Source of the DNA: Sva-07 sp963829585
Lineage (GTDB): Bacteria; Actinomycetota; Acidimicrobiia; Acidimicrobiales; Ilumatobacteraceae
Reading direction: 5' to 3'
Assembly (NCBI GenBank): GCA_963829585.1
Contig: CAWHJD010000008.1
Coordinates: 59,553-123,552 of the forward strand
Length of the DNA stretch: 64,000 bases
Shown: piece after piece, positions 25,174 through 34,313 of the stretch
How the letters are laid out: each line of letters begins with the position of its first letter
Position numbering within the stretch: position 1 is the stretch's first letter
Notes under the pieces: generated by a model
What the model was told of the DNA's origin: nothing
Seen by the model: the letters and a program-made list of their open reading frames with translations, nothing else
Database searches by the model: none
Translations under genes and position numbers: made by a program

Positions 25174-26442
25174 ATGACCAACGATCTCGCCACCTTCAAT
25201 CCATTCGATCCGGACACGCTCCAGTGTCCGTTCCCGCACTACGCGCAGATGCGCGCGGAGCAACCCGTGCTGCACATCGAGTCCGTCGGGATGTACCTCG
25301 TGACCCGACACGACCTCGTGATGGCGATCCTGCGCGACGCCGAGACCTATTCGTCGATGTTCGGGGGTGCGAGCATGCCGCTGCCGTCGGACGCCCGCGA
25401 CAAGATGATGGAGGTGATGGCCGAGGGCTACCCACGCGTGCCCACGATGCTCACCGCCGACATGCCCGACCACACGCGCTACCGCCGCTTGGTGTCCAAG
25501 GCCTTCACGCCCAAGGTGATCGCCGAACTCGAGCCCGTGATCCGGGCGATCACGACCAAACTGATCGACTCCTGGATCGACTCCGGTTCGATCGAGTTCG
25601 TCGAGCAGTTCGCGGTCCCCCTCCCTGTCGAGGTCATCGCCCACGCACTCAACGTGCCCGAGTCGCGCATGGCCGACTTCAAGCGGTGGTCCGACGACTC
25701 CATCGCCGGCATCGGCACGAACATCTCGTTGGAGCAGCGGCTCGAGGCCGAACGCGGCGTCAACGAGTACCAGCACTACTTCGCCGCCGAGTTCGAGCGC
25801 CGCAAGACCGAGCCGCAGGACGACCTGTTGACCGCACTGCTGCAGGCCCGCATCGACGACGACGACCCCGAGGTTCCCGACAAGCGTCCGTTGGACATGC
25901 CCGAGATGCTGAGCATCGTGCAGCAGTTGCTCGTGGCCGGCAACGAGACCACCACGAAGCTCCTCACCGAGACGATGCGGCTCCTTGCCGAGAACCCCGA
26001 CCAATGGGCCAAGCTCAAGGAGGACCCCGACCGCGCGCCGGCCGTGATCGAGGAGGCGCTGCGGCTGTCGACGCCGACCCAGGGCATGTTCAGAATCGCC
26101 ACGCGTGACCACGAACTCGACGGGGTGCACATCCCGAAGGGGGCGCGGTTGGTCATCGTGTTCGCATCGGCGAACCGCGACGAAGCCCTCTACGACGACC
26201 CCGATGCGTTCGACCCCGACCGGGAGAATCTGCGTGACCACCTCGCGTTCGGCAAGGGCATCCACTTCTGTCTCGGCGCCGCGTTGTCGAGACTCGAGGG
26301 CAAGGTCGCGCTCGAAGAGCTGACTCGACGGCTCGACAGTTTCACGCTGTCGGAGGACAACGAGTTCGGGTACTTCCCGAGCTTCCTGCTGCGGGGCCTG
26401 ACACGGCTCGACATCAACGTCGTTCCGGCGGTCGGATCATGA
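25174..26442 (+). CDS. cytochrome P450
   Basis: A full-length 422-residue soluble P450. Landmarks are the C-helix DHTRYRRLV, the I-helix VAGNETTTKLL, the ExxR motif in EEALRLSTP, and the heme loop FGKGIHFCLGAALSRLE. The ATG at 25174 with AGGAG 5 bases before it is chosen over a longer open frame from 25069. No ferredoxin or reductase gene lies beside it. The stop overlaps the SDR start (ATGA). With the LLM proteins it looks like a catabolic or tailoring cluster for a hydrophobic substrate such as a terpenoid or steroid; that is inference. Confidence 0.95.
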   Translation: MTNDLATFNPFDPDTLQCPFPHYAQMRAEQPVLHIESVGMYLVTRHDLVMAILRDAETYSSMFGGASMPLPSDARDKMMEVMAEGYPRVPTMLTADMPDHTRYRRLVSKAFTPKVIAELEPVIRAITTKLIDSWIDSGSIEFVEQFAVPLPVEVIAHALNVPESRMADFKRWSDDSIAGIGTNISLEQRLEAERGVNEYQHYFAAEFERRKTEPQDDLLTALLQARIDDDDPEVPDKRPLDMPEMLSIVQQLLVAGNETTTKLLTETMRLLAENPDQWAKLKEDPDRAPAVIEEALRLSTPTQGMFRIATRDHELDGVHIPKGARLVIVFASANRDEALYDDPDAFDPDRENLRDHLAFGKGIHFCLGAALSRLEGKVALEELTRRLDSFTLSEDNEFGYFPSFLLRGLTRLDINVVPAVGS

Positions 26443-27257
26443 CCTCGTCGAAGAAGCTGGCCGGCAAGATCGCCGTCGTCACCGGTTCCAGTCGTGGGAT
26501 CGGCCGAGGGACAGCCGTCGCGCTCGGCGAGCAGGGTGCCACCGTGTACGTCACCGGGCGCAGCACGGGCGACGGTGAACTGACCATCGATCGCACCGTC
26601 GAGTTGGTCGAGGCCGCAGGCGGTCGGGGAGTGGCGGTGCAGACCGATCACGGTGACGACGCCCAGATCGCGGCGTTGTTCGAGCGGGTGCGGTCCGATC
26701 ACGGCAAGCTCGACATCCTCGTCAACAACGTCTACAAGATCCCCGACCCGCCTGCCTGGGGCGGCGGCTTCTGGGACCACCCGATCTCGATCTGGGACGA
26801 CCAGGTCGGCATCGGGCTGCGAGCCCACTACGTCGCGTCGTGGTATGCCGCGCCGCTGTTGTTCGCCGCCGGCCCCGGTGGCCTGATCTGCAACGTGTCG
26901 TCACCGGGCGGTCAGAGCTACCACTTCAGTTCGTCGTACGGCGCGGGCAAGGCCGGTCTCGATCGGCTCGGTGCCGACATGGCGATCGAGCTGGCACCCA
27001 AGGGGATCGCCTGTGTGACGATCTACCCCGGCACGGTGTCGACGGAGTTCATCGTCGAGTGGTCCGGCAAGCGCGACACCGACATGGAAGGGGCTCAGAC
27101 TCCGCTCGTGGTCGGCCGGTGCATCGCGGCGTTGGCGTCGGCGGACGACCTGATGGACCGCTCGGGCTCGATCCAGTGGGTGGAGGACCTGGGACCGGAG
27201 TTCGGCGTCGTCGACGAGCACGGTCGCTCACCCGCCGCCTACGGCCGCCGGACCTGA
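26439..27257 (+). CDS. short-chain dehydrogenase/reductase
   Basis: A 272-residue SDR. Nucleotide site TGSSRGIGRGTAV followed by VTGRSTG favours NADP. The second motif is NNVY rather than NNAG, and the active site is Ser in NVSSPGG with YGAGKAG. The family resembles human DHRS1-type SDRs, which have the same NNxY variation (LVNNVYKIPDP, then WDHPISIWDDQVGIGLR). It overlaps the P450 stop by 4 bases and probably oxidises or reduces the P450 product. Confidence 0.87.
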   Translation: MTSSKKLAGKIAVVTGSSRGIGRGTAVALGEQGATVYVTGRSTGDGELTIDRTVELVEAAGGRGVAVQTDHGDDAQIAALFERVRSDHGKLDILVNNVYKIPDPPAWGGGFWDHPISIWDDQVGIGLRAHYVASWYAAPLLFAAGPGGLICNVSSPGGQSYHFSSSYGAGKAGLDRLGADMAIELAPKGIACVTIYPGTVSTEFIVEWSGKRDTDMEGAQTPLVVGRCIAALASADDLMDRSGSIQWVEDLGPEFGVVDEHGRSPAAYGRRT

Positions 27258-27269
27258 TCGTGATCGCGG

Positions 27270-27298
27270 TCGCGATCGGGGTCTGACCCCAATCGCGA
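27270..27298. terminator. bidirectional hairpin between convergent genes
   Basis: Arms 27270-27283 and 27285-27298 pair over 14 positions with one mismatch and a 1-base centre (so 3-5 bases unpaired in practice). It lies in the 41-base gap between the SDR (ends 27257) and the acyl-CoA mutase (ends 27299), where a shared terminator is expected. Confidence 0.75.
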
Positions 27299-28939
27299 TC
27301 AGAAGACAGGGACCTCGACGTGGCGTCCGAAGACGTCGGCCATGGCACCCATCATCTCGCCGAGTGTCGCGTACGCCCGTGAGGCGTCGATCAACGTGGG
27401 CATCAGGTTGATCTCGGGGTCGGCAGCCTCGGTGCGCAGACGGGTGAGCACTTCGTCGACTGCGGCCTGGCTGCGGTTCTGGCGGACAGCGTCGAGGCGC
27501 TTGCGCTGACGGGTCTCGTCCTCGTTGGTGATGCGCAACAGCTCGAGCTCGTCGTCGTTGCCCTCGGTGTAGGCGTTCACGCCGACGATGATCCGTTCGC
27601 CGCTGTTGAACGATCGCTCGAGGTCGTACGCGGAGTCGCCGATCCGGCGCTGGAACCAGTTGTCGTCGATGGCGGCGATGACGCCTTCGAGCATCGAGCC
27701 ACCACCGAGTTGGTCGAGGTGGGCGAAGATCTCCTCCGCCTGCCGTTCGATCTCGTCGGTCAGCGACTCGACGAAGTAGGACCCGCCGAGCGGATCGGCC
27801 ACGTGAGCCACGTTGGTCTCGTGGGCGATCACCTGCTGGGTACGCAGCGCGATCCGGGCGGTCTTCTCGGTGGGCAACGCGAGCGCCTCGTCCATCGAGT
27901 TGGTGTGCAGGCTCTGTGTTCCGCCCAACACCCCCGCCAGTGCCTCGATGGCGGTGCGCACGATGTTCAACTCCGGCTGTTGCGCCGTCAGCGAGACGCC
28001 TGCGGTCTGGGTGTGGAACCGCAGCTGCAACGACCGCTCCAGCTCGGCGCCGTAGCGTTCGCGCATCCAGCGTGCCCAGATCCGCCGAGCGGCGCGGTAC
28101 TTGCCGATCTCCTCGAAGAAGTCGATGTGGGCGTTGAAGAAGAACGACAGACGCGGGGCGAACGAGTCGATCGGCAGACCCGCCTGCATGGCGAGTTCGA
28201 CGTAGGCGAACCCGTTCGCCAGGGTGAACGCCAGCTCCTCGACGGCGGTCGACCCGGCCTCACGGATGTGATAGCCCGAGATCGAGATCGAATGCCACCT
28301 CGGCATCTCGGCTGCCGTGAACTGGATCGTGTCGCGCACGAGTCGCATCGACTGACGCGGCGGGAACACGAACTCCTTCTGCGCTTGGTACTCCTTCAAG
28401 ATGTCGTTCTGCAGGGTGCCGCCGAGTCGCGACCGGTGCACGCCGGCCGACTCGGCCTGGGCGACGAACATGGCGAAGATCGGTGCGGCCGGGCTGTTGA
28501 TCGTCATCGACGTGGTGATCTCGCCCAGGTCGATGCCGGCGTAGAGGTCCTCCATGTCGGCCAGCGAGTCGATGGCGACACCGCAACGACCGACTTCGCC
28601 GAGCGACATCGGGTCGTCGGAGTCCAGACCGAGCAGGGTCGGCATGTCGAACGCCGTCGAGAGGCCGTCGCCCCCGGCCTTGATGATCTCCTTGAACCGC
28701 CAATTGGTGTCCTCGGCCGTCCCGAAGCCGGCGAACATGCGCATCGTCCAGAGCTTCGAGCGGTACATCGACGCGTAGGGGCCGCGTGTGTACGGGTACT
28801 GCCCGGGAAACTCTCCGTCGTCGGGTCCGTAGACGCCGTCGAGGGGGATCCCCGACATGGTGGTGAACGGCACGCCGCGCGATGCCGAGGCGTCGGCGGC
28901 TTCCTGCCAGATGGCTCGATTGTCAGTCACGGAGTGCAT
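27299..28939 (-). CDS. acyl-CoA mutase catalytic subunit (methylmalonyl-CoA mutase family)
   Basis: A 546-residue protein with the substrate-binding TIM barrel of B12-dependent mutases (YPYTRGPYASMY, MFAGFGTAEDTNWRFK, TLQNDILKEYQAQKEF and ISISGYHIREAGST). It ends where the barrel linker ends and has no C-terminal cobalamin domain. It therefore needs a separate B12-binding subunit, as in IcmA/IcmB or archaeal-type MCM. No such gene is in the window. Whether it takes methylmalonyl-, isobutyryl- or ethylmalonyl-CoA is not decided; the arginine in QSMRLV is present. It lies 48 bases after the PEP-utilising gene on the same strand. Confidence 0.92.
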   Translation of the reverse strand: MHSVTDNRAIWQEAADASASRGVPFTTMSGIPLDGVYGPDDGEFPGQYPYTRGPYASMYRSKLWTMRMFAGFGTAEDTNWRFKEIIKAGGDGLSTAFDMPTLLGLDSDDPMSLGEVGRCGVAIDSLADMEDLYAGIDLGEITTSMTINSPAAPIFAMFVAQAESAGVHRSRLGGTLQNDILKEYQAQKEFVFPPRQSMRLVRDTIQFTAAEMPRWHSISISGYHIREAGSTAVEELAFTLANGFAYVELAMQAGLPIDSFAPRLSFFFNAHIDFFEEIGKYRAARRIWARWMRERYGAELERSLQLRFHTQTAGVSLTAQQPELNIVRTAIEALAGVLGGTQSLHTNSMDEALALPTEKTARIALRTQQVIAHETNVAHVADPLGGSYFVESLTDEIERQAEEIFAHLDQLGGGSMLEGVIAAIDDNWFQRRIGDSAYDLERSFNSGERIIVGVNAYTEGNDDELELLRITNEDETRQRKRLDAVRQNRSQAAVDEVLTRLRTEAADPEINLMPTLIDASRAYATLGEMMGAMADVFGRHVEVPVF

Positions 28940-28987
28940 CGTAGAGAAACCCGGTCCGTGACGACGACAGGGGCCGGACCGCAGGAT

Positions 28988-31339
28988 TCAGAAACTGCCT
29001 TCGGCCGTCCGATCGATCCGTTGCAGCACGATGAGGTCTTCGTGCAGTTCCATCCACACGTCGTGGAACGATTCGCACATCACGCCCGTGAACTGCTTGT
29101 GGTCACCAATGGCCACGTTCGCCGACGCCGTCGACAGCCGTGGCCCGTACCGTGCGAGGCGCATGACCGCCCGAGCGAGATCCGCGATCAGTGGTTGTAC
29201 GTCCGCGCAGAGCTGTCCGAGCTGCTCGACACACGCACGGTCGTAGTCGACGTCGGAGTGGTCGTTGGGCTGGTCGCCGCACATCTGCCACGTCGTGCAC
29301 AGGGCCTTGAACGAATCGTTGAGGACGAGGAACCGTTCGTAGGGCTCGGCGAGTTCTGATCGGACCGAGGCGTCCGCGAGCGACTCGAGCAGCGCCTCGT
29401 GACGAACCTTGCCGTCGGGCAGCAGGCCGTACAGCCGGCGGGGTTCGATGTAGCGCACGAGGCCTGCGTCGACCAGACCATCGACGATCTCGGAGGGGAA
29501 CTCGCCGAGGCTGGCCGTCAGACCGTCAGGCGTCGCGAATCCTCGGATCCGCAGGACGTGGAGCACCACCGCCTCGTCGATGGGGCCGACCTCGCCGGTG
29601 GGGTGGGACACGGCATCACGCGGAGGCTCGCGATCGGCGATCGGCTCGGCCGGTGCGGCAATCCCGACCGGCTCATCTGTCTCGGCTGTCTCGACGGTGC
29701 GGAACTCGACGGTGTCGAGGTCGACCCGACCGCATGCCAGCAGCGCCTGTGCGATGGCGAGACGCGCCATCGGCACACGGAACGGCGAGCAGCTCACCGA
29801 ATCGACGCCCTGGCGCACGAGGAAGTCGGCCGAGGCGGGATGGCCGGTGTGCTCGCCGCATGCGCCGAGCTTGATCGTGGGCTTCGTGGTCCGGGCCTGC
29901 TCGCACGCGATGCTGATGAGCGCGCCGACGCCCTCCTGGTCGAGTTCGGCGAACGGATTCGCCGGCAGGATGCCGAGCGCCTGGTAGGCGGGCAGGAGCT
30001 TGGCTTCCACATCGTCGCGGCTGAACGCGAACGTCATCTGGGTGAGGTCGTTGGTACCGAACGAGAAGAAGTCGGCGTGCTGCGCGAGCGCCCCGGCGGT
30101 CAGCGCGGCTCGTGGAGTCTCGATCATCGCTCCCACGGTGACCACGTCCGATGCCAACTCCGGGTGGCCGATCTCGTCGAGCACGCCCGTCACCCAACTC
30201 CGTGCGATGCGCAGTTCCTCGGCGTCGACGACGAGTGGAATCATGATCTCGACGTGGGGGTGGAGCCCTCGCTCGAAGAGATTCGCCGCTGCGGCACACA
30301 GGGCTCGAACCTGCATCTCGTACAAACCGCTGCGCACCACCCCGAGTCGGACCCCGCGGGTTCCGATCATCGGGTTCGATTCGTGCAGTCGGCGCACGGC
30401 GGCCAGCTCGACGAGACCCTTGTCGTCCAACTCGCCTCGTGCCTCGCTGGCGACCAGGTCGAGGAGATCGGGGAGGAACTCGTGGAGCGGTGGGTCGAGC
30501 AGGCGCACCGTGACGGGAAGGTCGTCCATCGCTTCGAGCACGGACTCGAAGTCGGCGGTCTGGGCGACCTCGAGTTCGGCGAGGGCCTCGGCTTCCGTGG
30601 CGGGGTCGTGGCTGAGGATGAGACGCCGCATGATCGGCAGGCGGTCCGCAGCGAGGAACATGTGCTCGGTGCGACAGAGGCCGATGCCCTGCGCTCCGAG
30701 TTCCCGGCCGCGTGTGGCGTCGGCCTCGGTGTCGGCGTTCGCCCGGACTCCGACGTGTCCGGCGGCAACATCGTCGGCCCAGGCCAGCAACGTGGCGAGC
30801 TCGGGCGGCGCCTCGGAACCGAACGTGTCCATCGAGCCGAGATAGATGTTGCCCGAGGAGCCGTCGATCGTGATCTCGTCACCGGCTCGCAGGACGGTGT
30901 CACCGATCGTGACCGATTCGGCGTCGATGTGGATCTCCGACGCGCCGACGACGGCGGGAACGCCCCACCCCCGTGCGACGACAGCTGCGTGGCTGACGAG
31001 GCCCCCGCGCTGGGTGAGGATGCCCCGTGATGCCTGCATGCCGAGCACGTCGTCGGGCGAGGTCTCGGACCTCACCAGAATGACCGATTGGCCGTTCTCG
31101 GACGCTTCGAGCGCGGCGTCGGCGGAGAGCACGATGCGGCCGCTCGCTGCGCCGGGGGATGCGGGCAACCCACTGCCGATCGGCTCGACGTCGGCGGCGG
31201 CGCTCAGGCTCGCGTGGAAGAACTCGGCCAGGTCTTCGGGTCTGATCGACGTCAGCGTCGCGGCGATCACCGACGGCCTGGGGTCGGCGATGGCAGAACG
31301 CACCGCCGATCTGATCGTGTCGCTCAGATTTTCCCCCAC
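28988..31339 (-). CDS. PPDK-like PEP-utilising protein lacking the ATP-grasp domain, with C-terminal winged-helix region
   Basis: A 783-residue protein. It starts directly in the phosphohistidine domain (GLPASPGAASGRIV, then GGLVSHAAVVARGWGVP with the phospho-accepting histidine near 117) and continues with the PEP/pyruvate TIM barrel. The barrel includes CRTEHMF, FSFGTNDLTQ and CSPFRVP, whose cysteine near 515 is the proton donor. The N-terminal ATP-binding domain of pyruvate phosphate dikinase is absent, and upstream DNA encodes a divergent gene. After about residue 565 comes a region not found in PPDK: a winged-helix-like segment (VVLHVLRIRGFATPDGL, LVRYIEPRRLYGLL) and a helical tail. It may work with a separate ATP-grasp subunit or have a regulatory role. 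Confidence 0.87.
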   Translation of the reverse strand: MGENLSDTIRSAVRSAIADPRPSVIAATLTSIRPEDLAEFFHASLSAAADVEPIGSGLPASPGAASGRIVLSADAALEASENGQSVILVRSETSPDDVLGMQASRGILTQRGGLVSHAAVVARGWGVPAVVGASEIHIDAESVTIGDTVLRAGDEITIDGSSGNIYLGSMDTFGSEAPPELATLLAWADDVAAGHVGVRANADTEADATRGRELGAQGIGLCRTEHMFLAADRLPIMRRLILSHDPATEAEALAELEVAQTADFESVLEAMDDLPVTVRLLDPPLHEFLPDLLDLVASEARGELDDKGLVELAAVRRLHESNPMIGTRGVRLGVVRSGLYEMQVRALCAAAANLFERGLHPHVEIMIPLVVDAEELRIARSWVTGVLDEIGHPELASDVVTVGAMIETPRAALTAGALAQHADFFSFGTNDLTQMTFAFSRDDVEAKLLPAYQALGILPANPFAELDQEGVGALISIACEQARTTKPTIKLGACGEHTGHPASADFLVRQGVDSVSCSPFRVPMARLAIAQALLACGRVDLDTVEFRTVETAETDEPVGIAAPAEPIADREPPRDAVSHPTGEVGPIDEAVVLHVLRIRGFATPDGLTASLGEFPSEIVDGLVDAGLVRYIEPRRLYGLLPDGKVRHEALLESLADASVRSELAEPYERFLVLNDSFKALCTTWQMCGDQPNDHSDVDYDRACVEQLGQLCADVQPLIADLARAVMRLARYGPRLSTASANVAIGDHKQFTGVMCESFHDVWMELHEDLIVLQRIDRTAEGSF

Positions 31340-31455
31340 GATGCGAAACTACCGAGCGGTGCACGGTCTGCTGAAGTCGCAGTCCCGGCCCTGCGTCGAC
31401 GCACCCTCCACGGCGCGTAGCCTCTGCGGGTGCAGCTGAAGAGGACAACCGCATC

Positions 31456-31938
31456 GTGAGCCGGATCGCCGACCGGCTCATCGCCATGGGGCTCGAGCTT
31501 CCGGGGTCGCTCGCGCCGCCGCCCGGCGTCGTTCTCCCGTTCAGTCCTGTCGTGATCCGCGGCGAGCGAGGATTCGTGTCGGGCCACGGCCCGCAGCACG
31601 TCGACGGCTCGTTGGCCGGACCGTTCGGCAAGGTCGGCGCCGATGTGACCGCAGAGCAGGCGTACGATTCCGCGCGTCTCGTCGGCCTGGCGATCCTCGG
31701 GAGTCTCGAACGGTCACTCGGCGACCTCGATCGCATCACCGGCTTCGCCCGGGTTTTCGGGATGGTCAATGCGGCACCAGGATTCACCGCACTCCCCGGC
31801 GTCGTCAACGGGTTCTCGGATCTGATCCTGGAGGTGTTCGGACCCGGTGTCGGTGCTCACACACGAAGCGCCGTGGGCCTCGCCGAACTCCCCTTCTCGA
31901 TCCCCGTCGAGATCGAGTGTGAGGTGATCATCGGATGA
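31456..31938 (+). CDS. RidA/YjgF/UK114 family protein
   Basis: A 160-residue protein with the chorismate-mutase-like trimeric fold of RidA. Segments FVSGHGPQHVDGS, TAEQAYDSARLVGLAILGSL and GFARVFGMVNAAPGF are typical of the longer YjgF-like branch in which the substrate arginine is often absent. Members deaminate enamine/imine intermediates or bind metabolites. The GTG start at 31456 opens a two-gene unit, since the stop overlaps the dipeptidase ATG by 4 bases. Confidence 0.85.
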   Translation: MSRIADRLIAMGLELPGSLAPPPGVVLPFSPVVIRGERGFVSGHGPQHVDGSLAGPFGKVGADVTAEQAYDSARLVGLAILGSLERSLGDLDRITGFARVFGMVNAAPGFTALPGVVNGFSDLILEVFGPGVGAHTRSAVGLAELPFSIPVEIECEVIIG

Positions 31939-32942
31939 GTCGGTCGCGATCGCCACGCGTCGACATCCACGCGCATCCCGGCCGATGCTTCCTCGCCGGC
32001 ATCGCCCAGGACGACGCCCTCCTCACGGTGCTCGGCGGCGACGATGCGGTTGCGGCACTGCGGAGCGCATCCGACGCCGGGATGGGGGCGGTCAGTCTGG
32101 CCACCGTCGCCGACCTTCGAGTGCTGCGGATGGGTGCCGGCGGGTTCACGGCCGGCCGACCGTTCGAAGCGGGCGAAGCCATTGCCGACCATCGTCGCCA
32201 ACTCGATGCGATCATCGAGGTGGCACGCGAGGCCGACTCGCCGATCATCCGGCGTGCTCACGACATCGAACGTGCTCGTGCCGAGGGTCGAACCGGTGTG
32301 CTCGTCACGTGCGAGGGGGCCGACTTCGTCGAGGACGGACCCGATGCCGATGTCTTCGGCCGGGTCGACGAGGCGTACGAAGCGGGCGCCCGCTCGATCA
32401 CACTCGTGCACTATCGGCAGAACCGCTACGGCGACCTCCAGACGGAGCCACCGCTGCACCACGGGCTGTCCGATGCAGGTCGTGCGTTGGTGGCGAGGAT
32501 GAACGACCTCGGCATGATCGTCGACCTCGCGCATGCGTCACTCGAGACCACTGCTGATGCCGTGGAGTGCTCGCGCCATCCCGTCATGATCTCGCACACA
32601 CACCTCGCCCGGCCCCACAGCGATCATCCGCGGCTGGTCACCGACGAGCACGCCCTCGTGGTGACCGGGGCCGGCGGGCTCATCGGAGCCTGGCCGTCGG
32701 GCGTGGTGTCGGAGACCCTGGACGACTTCGTCGACGAGATCGTACGGCTCGTCGACCTTGTCGGCGTCGAGCACGTGGCCATCGGCACCGACCTCGACGC
32801 CAACTTCCGTCCGGTGCTCACCGACTATCGCCAGTTCGACGAACTCGACACCGGTTTGTCGGCGCGCGGCCTCGACGCCGGTGAGATCGACCGGGTGCTC
32901 GGCGGCAATGCCGTCGATCTCATTCGAACCGTCTGTGGTTGA
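31935..32942 (+). CDS. membrane dipeptidase-like metallohydrolase (peptidase M19)
   Basis: A 335-residue amidohydrolase-type barrel. Zinc ligands are visible as DIHAHPG (HxH), the bridging glutamate in CEGADF, the histidines in VDLAHAS and ISHTH, and the aspartate in GTDLDANF. Despite the name, bacterial members are often soluble; there is no signal peptide or membrane segment here. It hydrolyses dipeptides or related amides. Coupled translation with the RidA-like protein suggests a shared amino-acid-derived substrate. Confidence 0.88.
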   Translation: MSRSRSPRVDIHAHPGRCFLAGIAQDDALLTVLGGDDAVAALRSASDAGMGAVSLATVADLRVLRMGAGGFTAGRPFEAGEAIADHRRQLDAIIEVAREADSPIIRRAHDIERARAEGRTGVLVTCEGADFVEDGPDADVFGRVDEAYEAGARSITLVHYRQNRYGDLQTEPPLHHGLSDAGRALVARMNDLGMIVDLAHASLETTADAVECSRHPVMISHTHLARPHSDHPRLVTDEHALVVTGAGGLIGAWPSGVVSETLDDFVDEIVRLVDLVGVEHVAIGTDLDANFRPVLTDYRQFDELDTGLSARGLDAGEIDRVLGGNAVDLIRTVCG

Positions 32943-32958
32943 CGCCCCCGAAGCGCTG

Positions 32959-33759
32959 TCAACCGATACGGATCGAGGTCCCGCCGTCGACCGGGAGCAC
33001 GACACCGGTGATGAATCGGGCCTCGTCGGAGGCGAGGAACAGCGCCGCGTGGGCAGCGTCCCACGCCGTGCCCATACCGCCCTTCAGAGGGACTCGCGCG
33101 TTGCGTTCCTCGCGTACGACATCGAGTGGAACGTTGCGGGCCGCAGCGATACCGCCGACGGCCATGGGTGTATCGACGAGCCCGAGCGCGATGGCGTTGC
33201 ACCGCACACCGCGCGAAGCGTTCGACTGGGCGATCGACGTGGTCAGTCGGTTGACTGCCGCCTTCGACACCTCGTAGGCGACCTGGAATCCCCCCGCCAC
33301 CGAAGCCGCCGACGAGACGTTGACGATCGAGCCGCGTTGCTGAGCACGCATCGTCGGGAGCACCGCGCGGCACGTTCGCCACATGGCGCGGAGATTGACC
33401 TCGAGAATCCGATCGAATCCCTCGTCGGTCGCGGAATGCGCAGGGCCGTCACCTCGCCCGCCGATGCCGACGTTGTTCACCAGCACGTCGATGCGCCCCC
33501 ACCGTTCGAGCGCCGCCCGGACGAGGGCGTCGCACTGGTCGCCGTCGGTGATGTCGGCGACGAACGCCTCCGCGGCCCCTCCGTCCGCTCGAATCGACTC
33601 CACGGTTTCCTGTGCGCGTGACTCGACCCGGTCCACGCACAGGACGAGTGCACCTTCTCGGGCGAAGGTCGTGGCGATCGCCCGCCCGTTGCCGACCGTC
33701 TCGCCCGGGGTCTGGCCGGCGCCGACGACCACGGTCGCCGCACCGGCGAGTCGTGCCAT
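32959..33759 (-). CDS. short-chain dehydrogenase/reductase
   Basis: A 266-residue classical SDR. The cofactor glycine motif is unusual (VVGAGQTPGETVGNGRA, with an insertion between the glycines), NNVGIGG replaces NNAG, and the catalytic residues are Ser in NVSSAAS and YEVSK. Similar long glycine loops occur in a group of actinobacterial SDRs. It converges with the dipeptidase and is divergent from the MarR regulator gene, which may control it. Confidence 0.87.
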   Translation of the reverse strand: MARLAGAATVVVGAGQTPGETVGNGRAIATTFAREGALVLCVDRVESRAQETVESIRADGGAAEAFVADITDGDQCDALVRAALERWGRIDVLVNNVGIGGRGDGPAHSATDEGFDRILEVNLRAMWRTCRAVLPTMRAQQRGSIVNVSSAASVAGGFQVAYEVSKAAVNRLTTSIAQSNASRGVRCNAIALGLVDTPMAVGGIAAARNVPLDVVREERNARVPLKGGMGTAWDAAHAALFLASDEARFITGVVLPVDGGTSIRIG

Positions 33760-33809
33760 CCGGCCGAGCGTAGCTGTGGCGCCTCACGTCGCCGGCGCCA
33801 CCGGAAGAT

Positions 33810-33838
33810 GCATAGCGAGGGAAACAATGTGCTATGCT
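33810..33838 (+). promoter_or_regulatory. inverted repeat and extended -10 element before marR-like gene
   Basis: Perfect 7-bp arms GCATAGC (33810-33816) and GCTATGC (33831-33837) are spaced by 14 bases. The right arm overlaps a TGCTATGCT extended -10-like box (33830-33838). The GTG at 33846 follows by 7 bases, the distance at which transcription would start, so the regulator message may be leaderless. MarR proteins often bind palindromes at their own promoter. Confidence 0.5.
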
Positions 33839-33845
33839 AACGATC

Positions 33846-34313
33846 GTGAACGTCGTGGAATCCGCCTCCTCCCGCCTCGACACACGGATTCACGACACCC
33901 CGATCGACGTCGACCGGCTCAGGTTGGTGTTGCTGCGTCTCGCCCGCAAGATCCGCACCAGCTCGGTGGACGAGATCACCCCGTCGCAGCTCGCCGTGCT
34001 CGCCACCGTGAGCCGCAGCGAGCGGCTCACGATCGGTCAGATCGCCGAGAGCGAACATGTGAAGCCGCCCTCGGTGAGCAAGATCGTGGCTGCACTCGAG
34101 GCCGCTGGGTTCCTGGCGCGCGAAACCGATCCCGACGATCGCCGTTGCGCGTACATCACCGTCACCCGGGCCGGCGCGGTGTACCTCGACGAGGTGAGAG
34201 CTGCGGGCCGGACATGGTTGGCGTCGCAACTCGACGATCTCGGTTCCGACGATGTCGACGCGATCGCGTCGGTGCTGCCCGTCCTCGAACGCCTGCTCGG
34301 GGTGGGGGAGTGA
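33846..34313 (+). CDS. MarR-family transcriptional regulator
   Basis: A 155-residue regulator. The winged helix is clear: TPSQLAVLATVSRSERLTIGQIAE, the recognition helix VKPPSVSKIVAALEAAGFL, and the wing with the family D-x-R-D-like turn DPDDRRCAYITVT. N- and C-terminal helices form the dimer. I prefer GTG 33846, because it lies one step after a -10-like box; an ATG at 33834 lies inside that box. The stop overlaps the GTG start of the MFS gene (GTGA), a typical MarR-effector pump pair. Confidence 0.9.
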   Translation: MNVVESASSRLDTRIHDTPIDVDRLRLVLLRLARKIRTSSVDEITPSQLAVLATVSRSERLTIGQIAESEHVKPPSVSKIVAALEAAGFLARETDPDDRRCAYITVTRAGAVYLDEVRAAGRTWLASQLDDLGSDDVDAIASVLPVLERLLGVGE

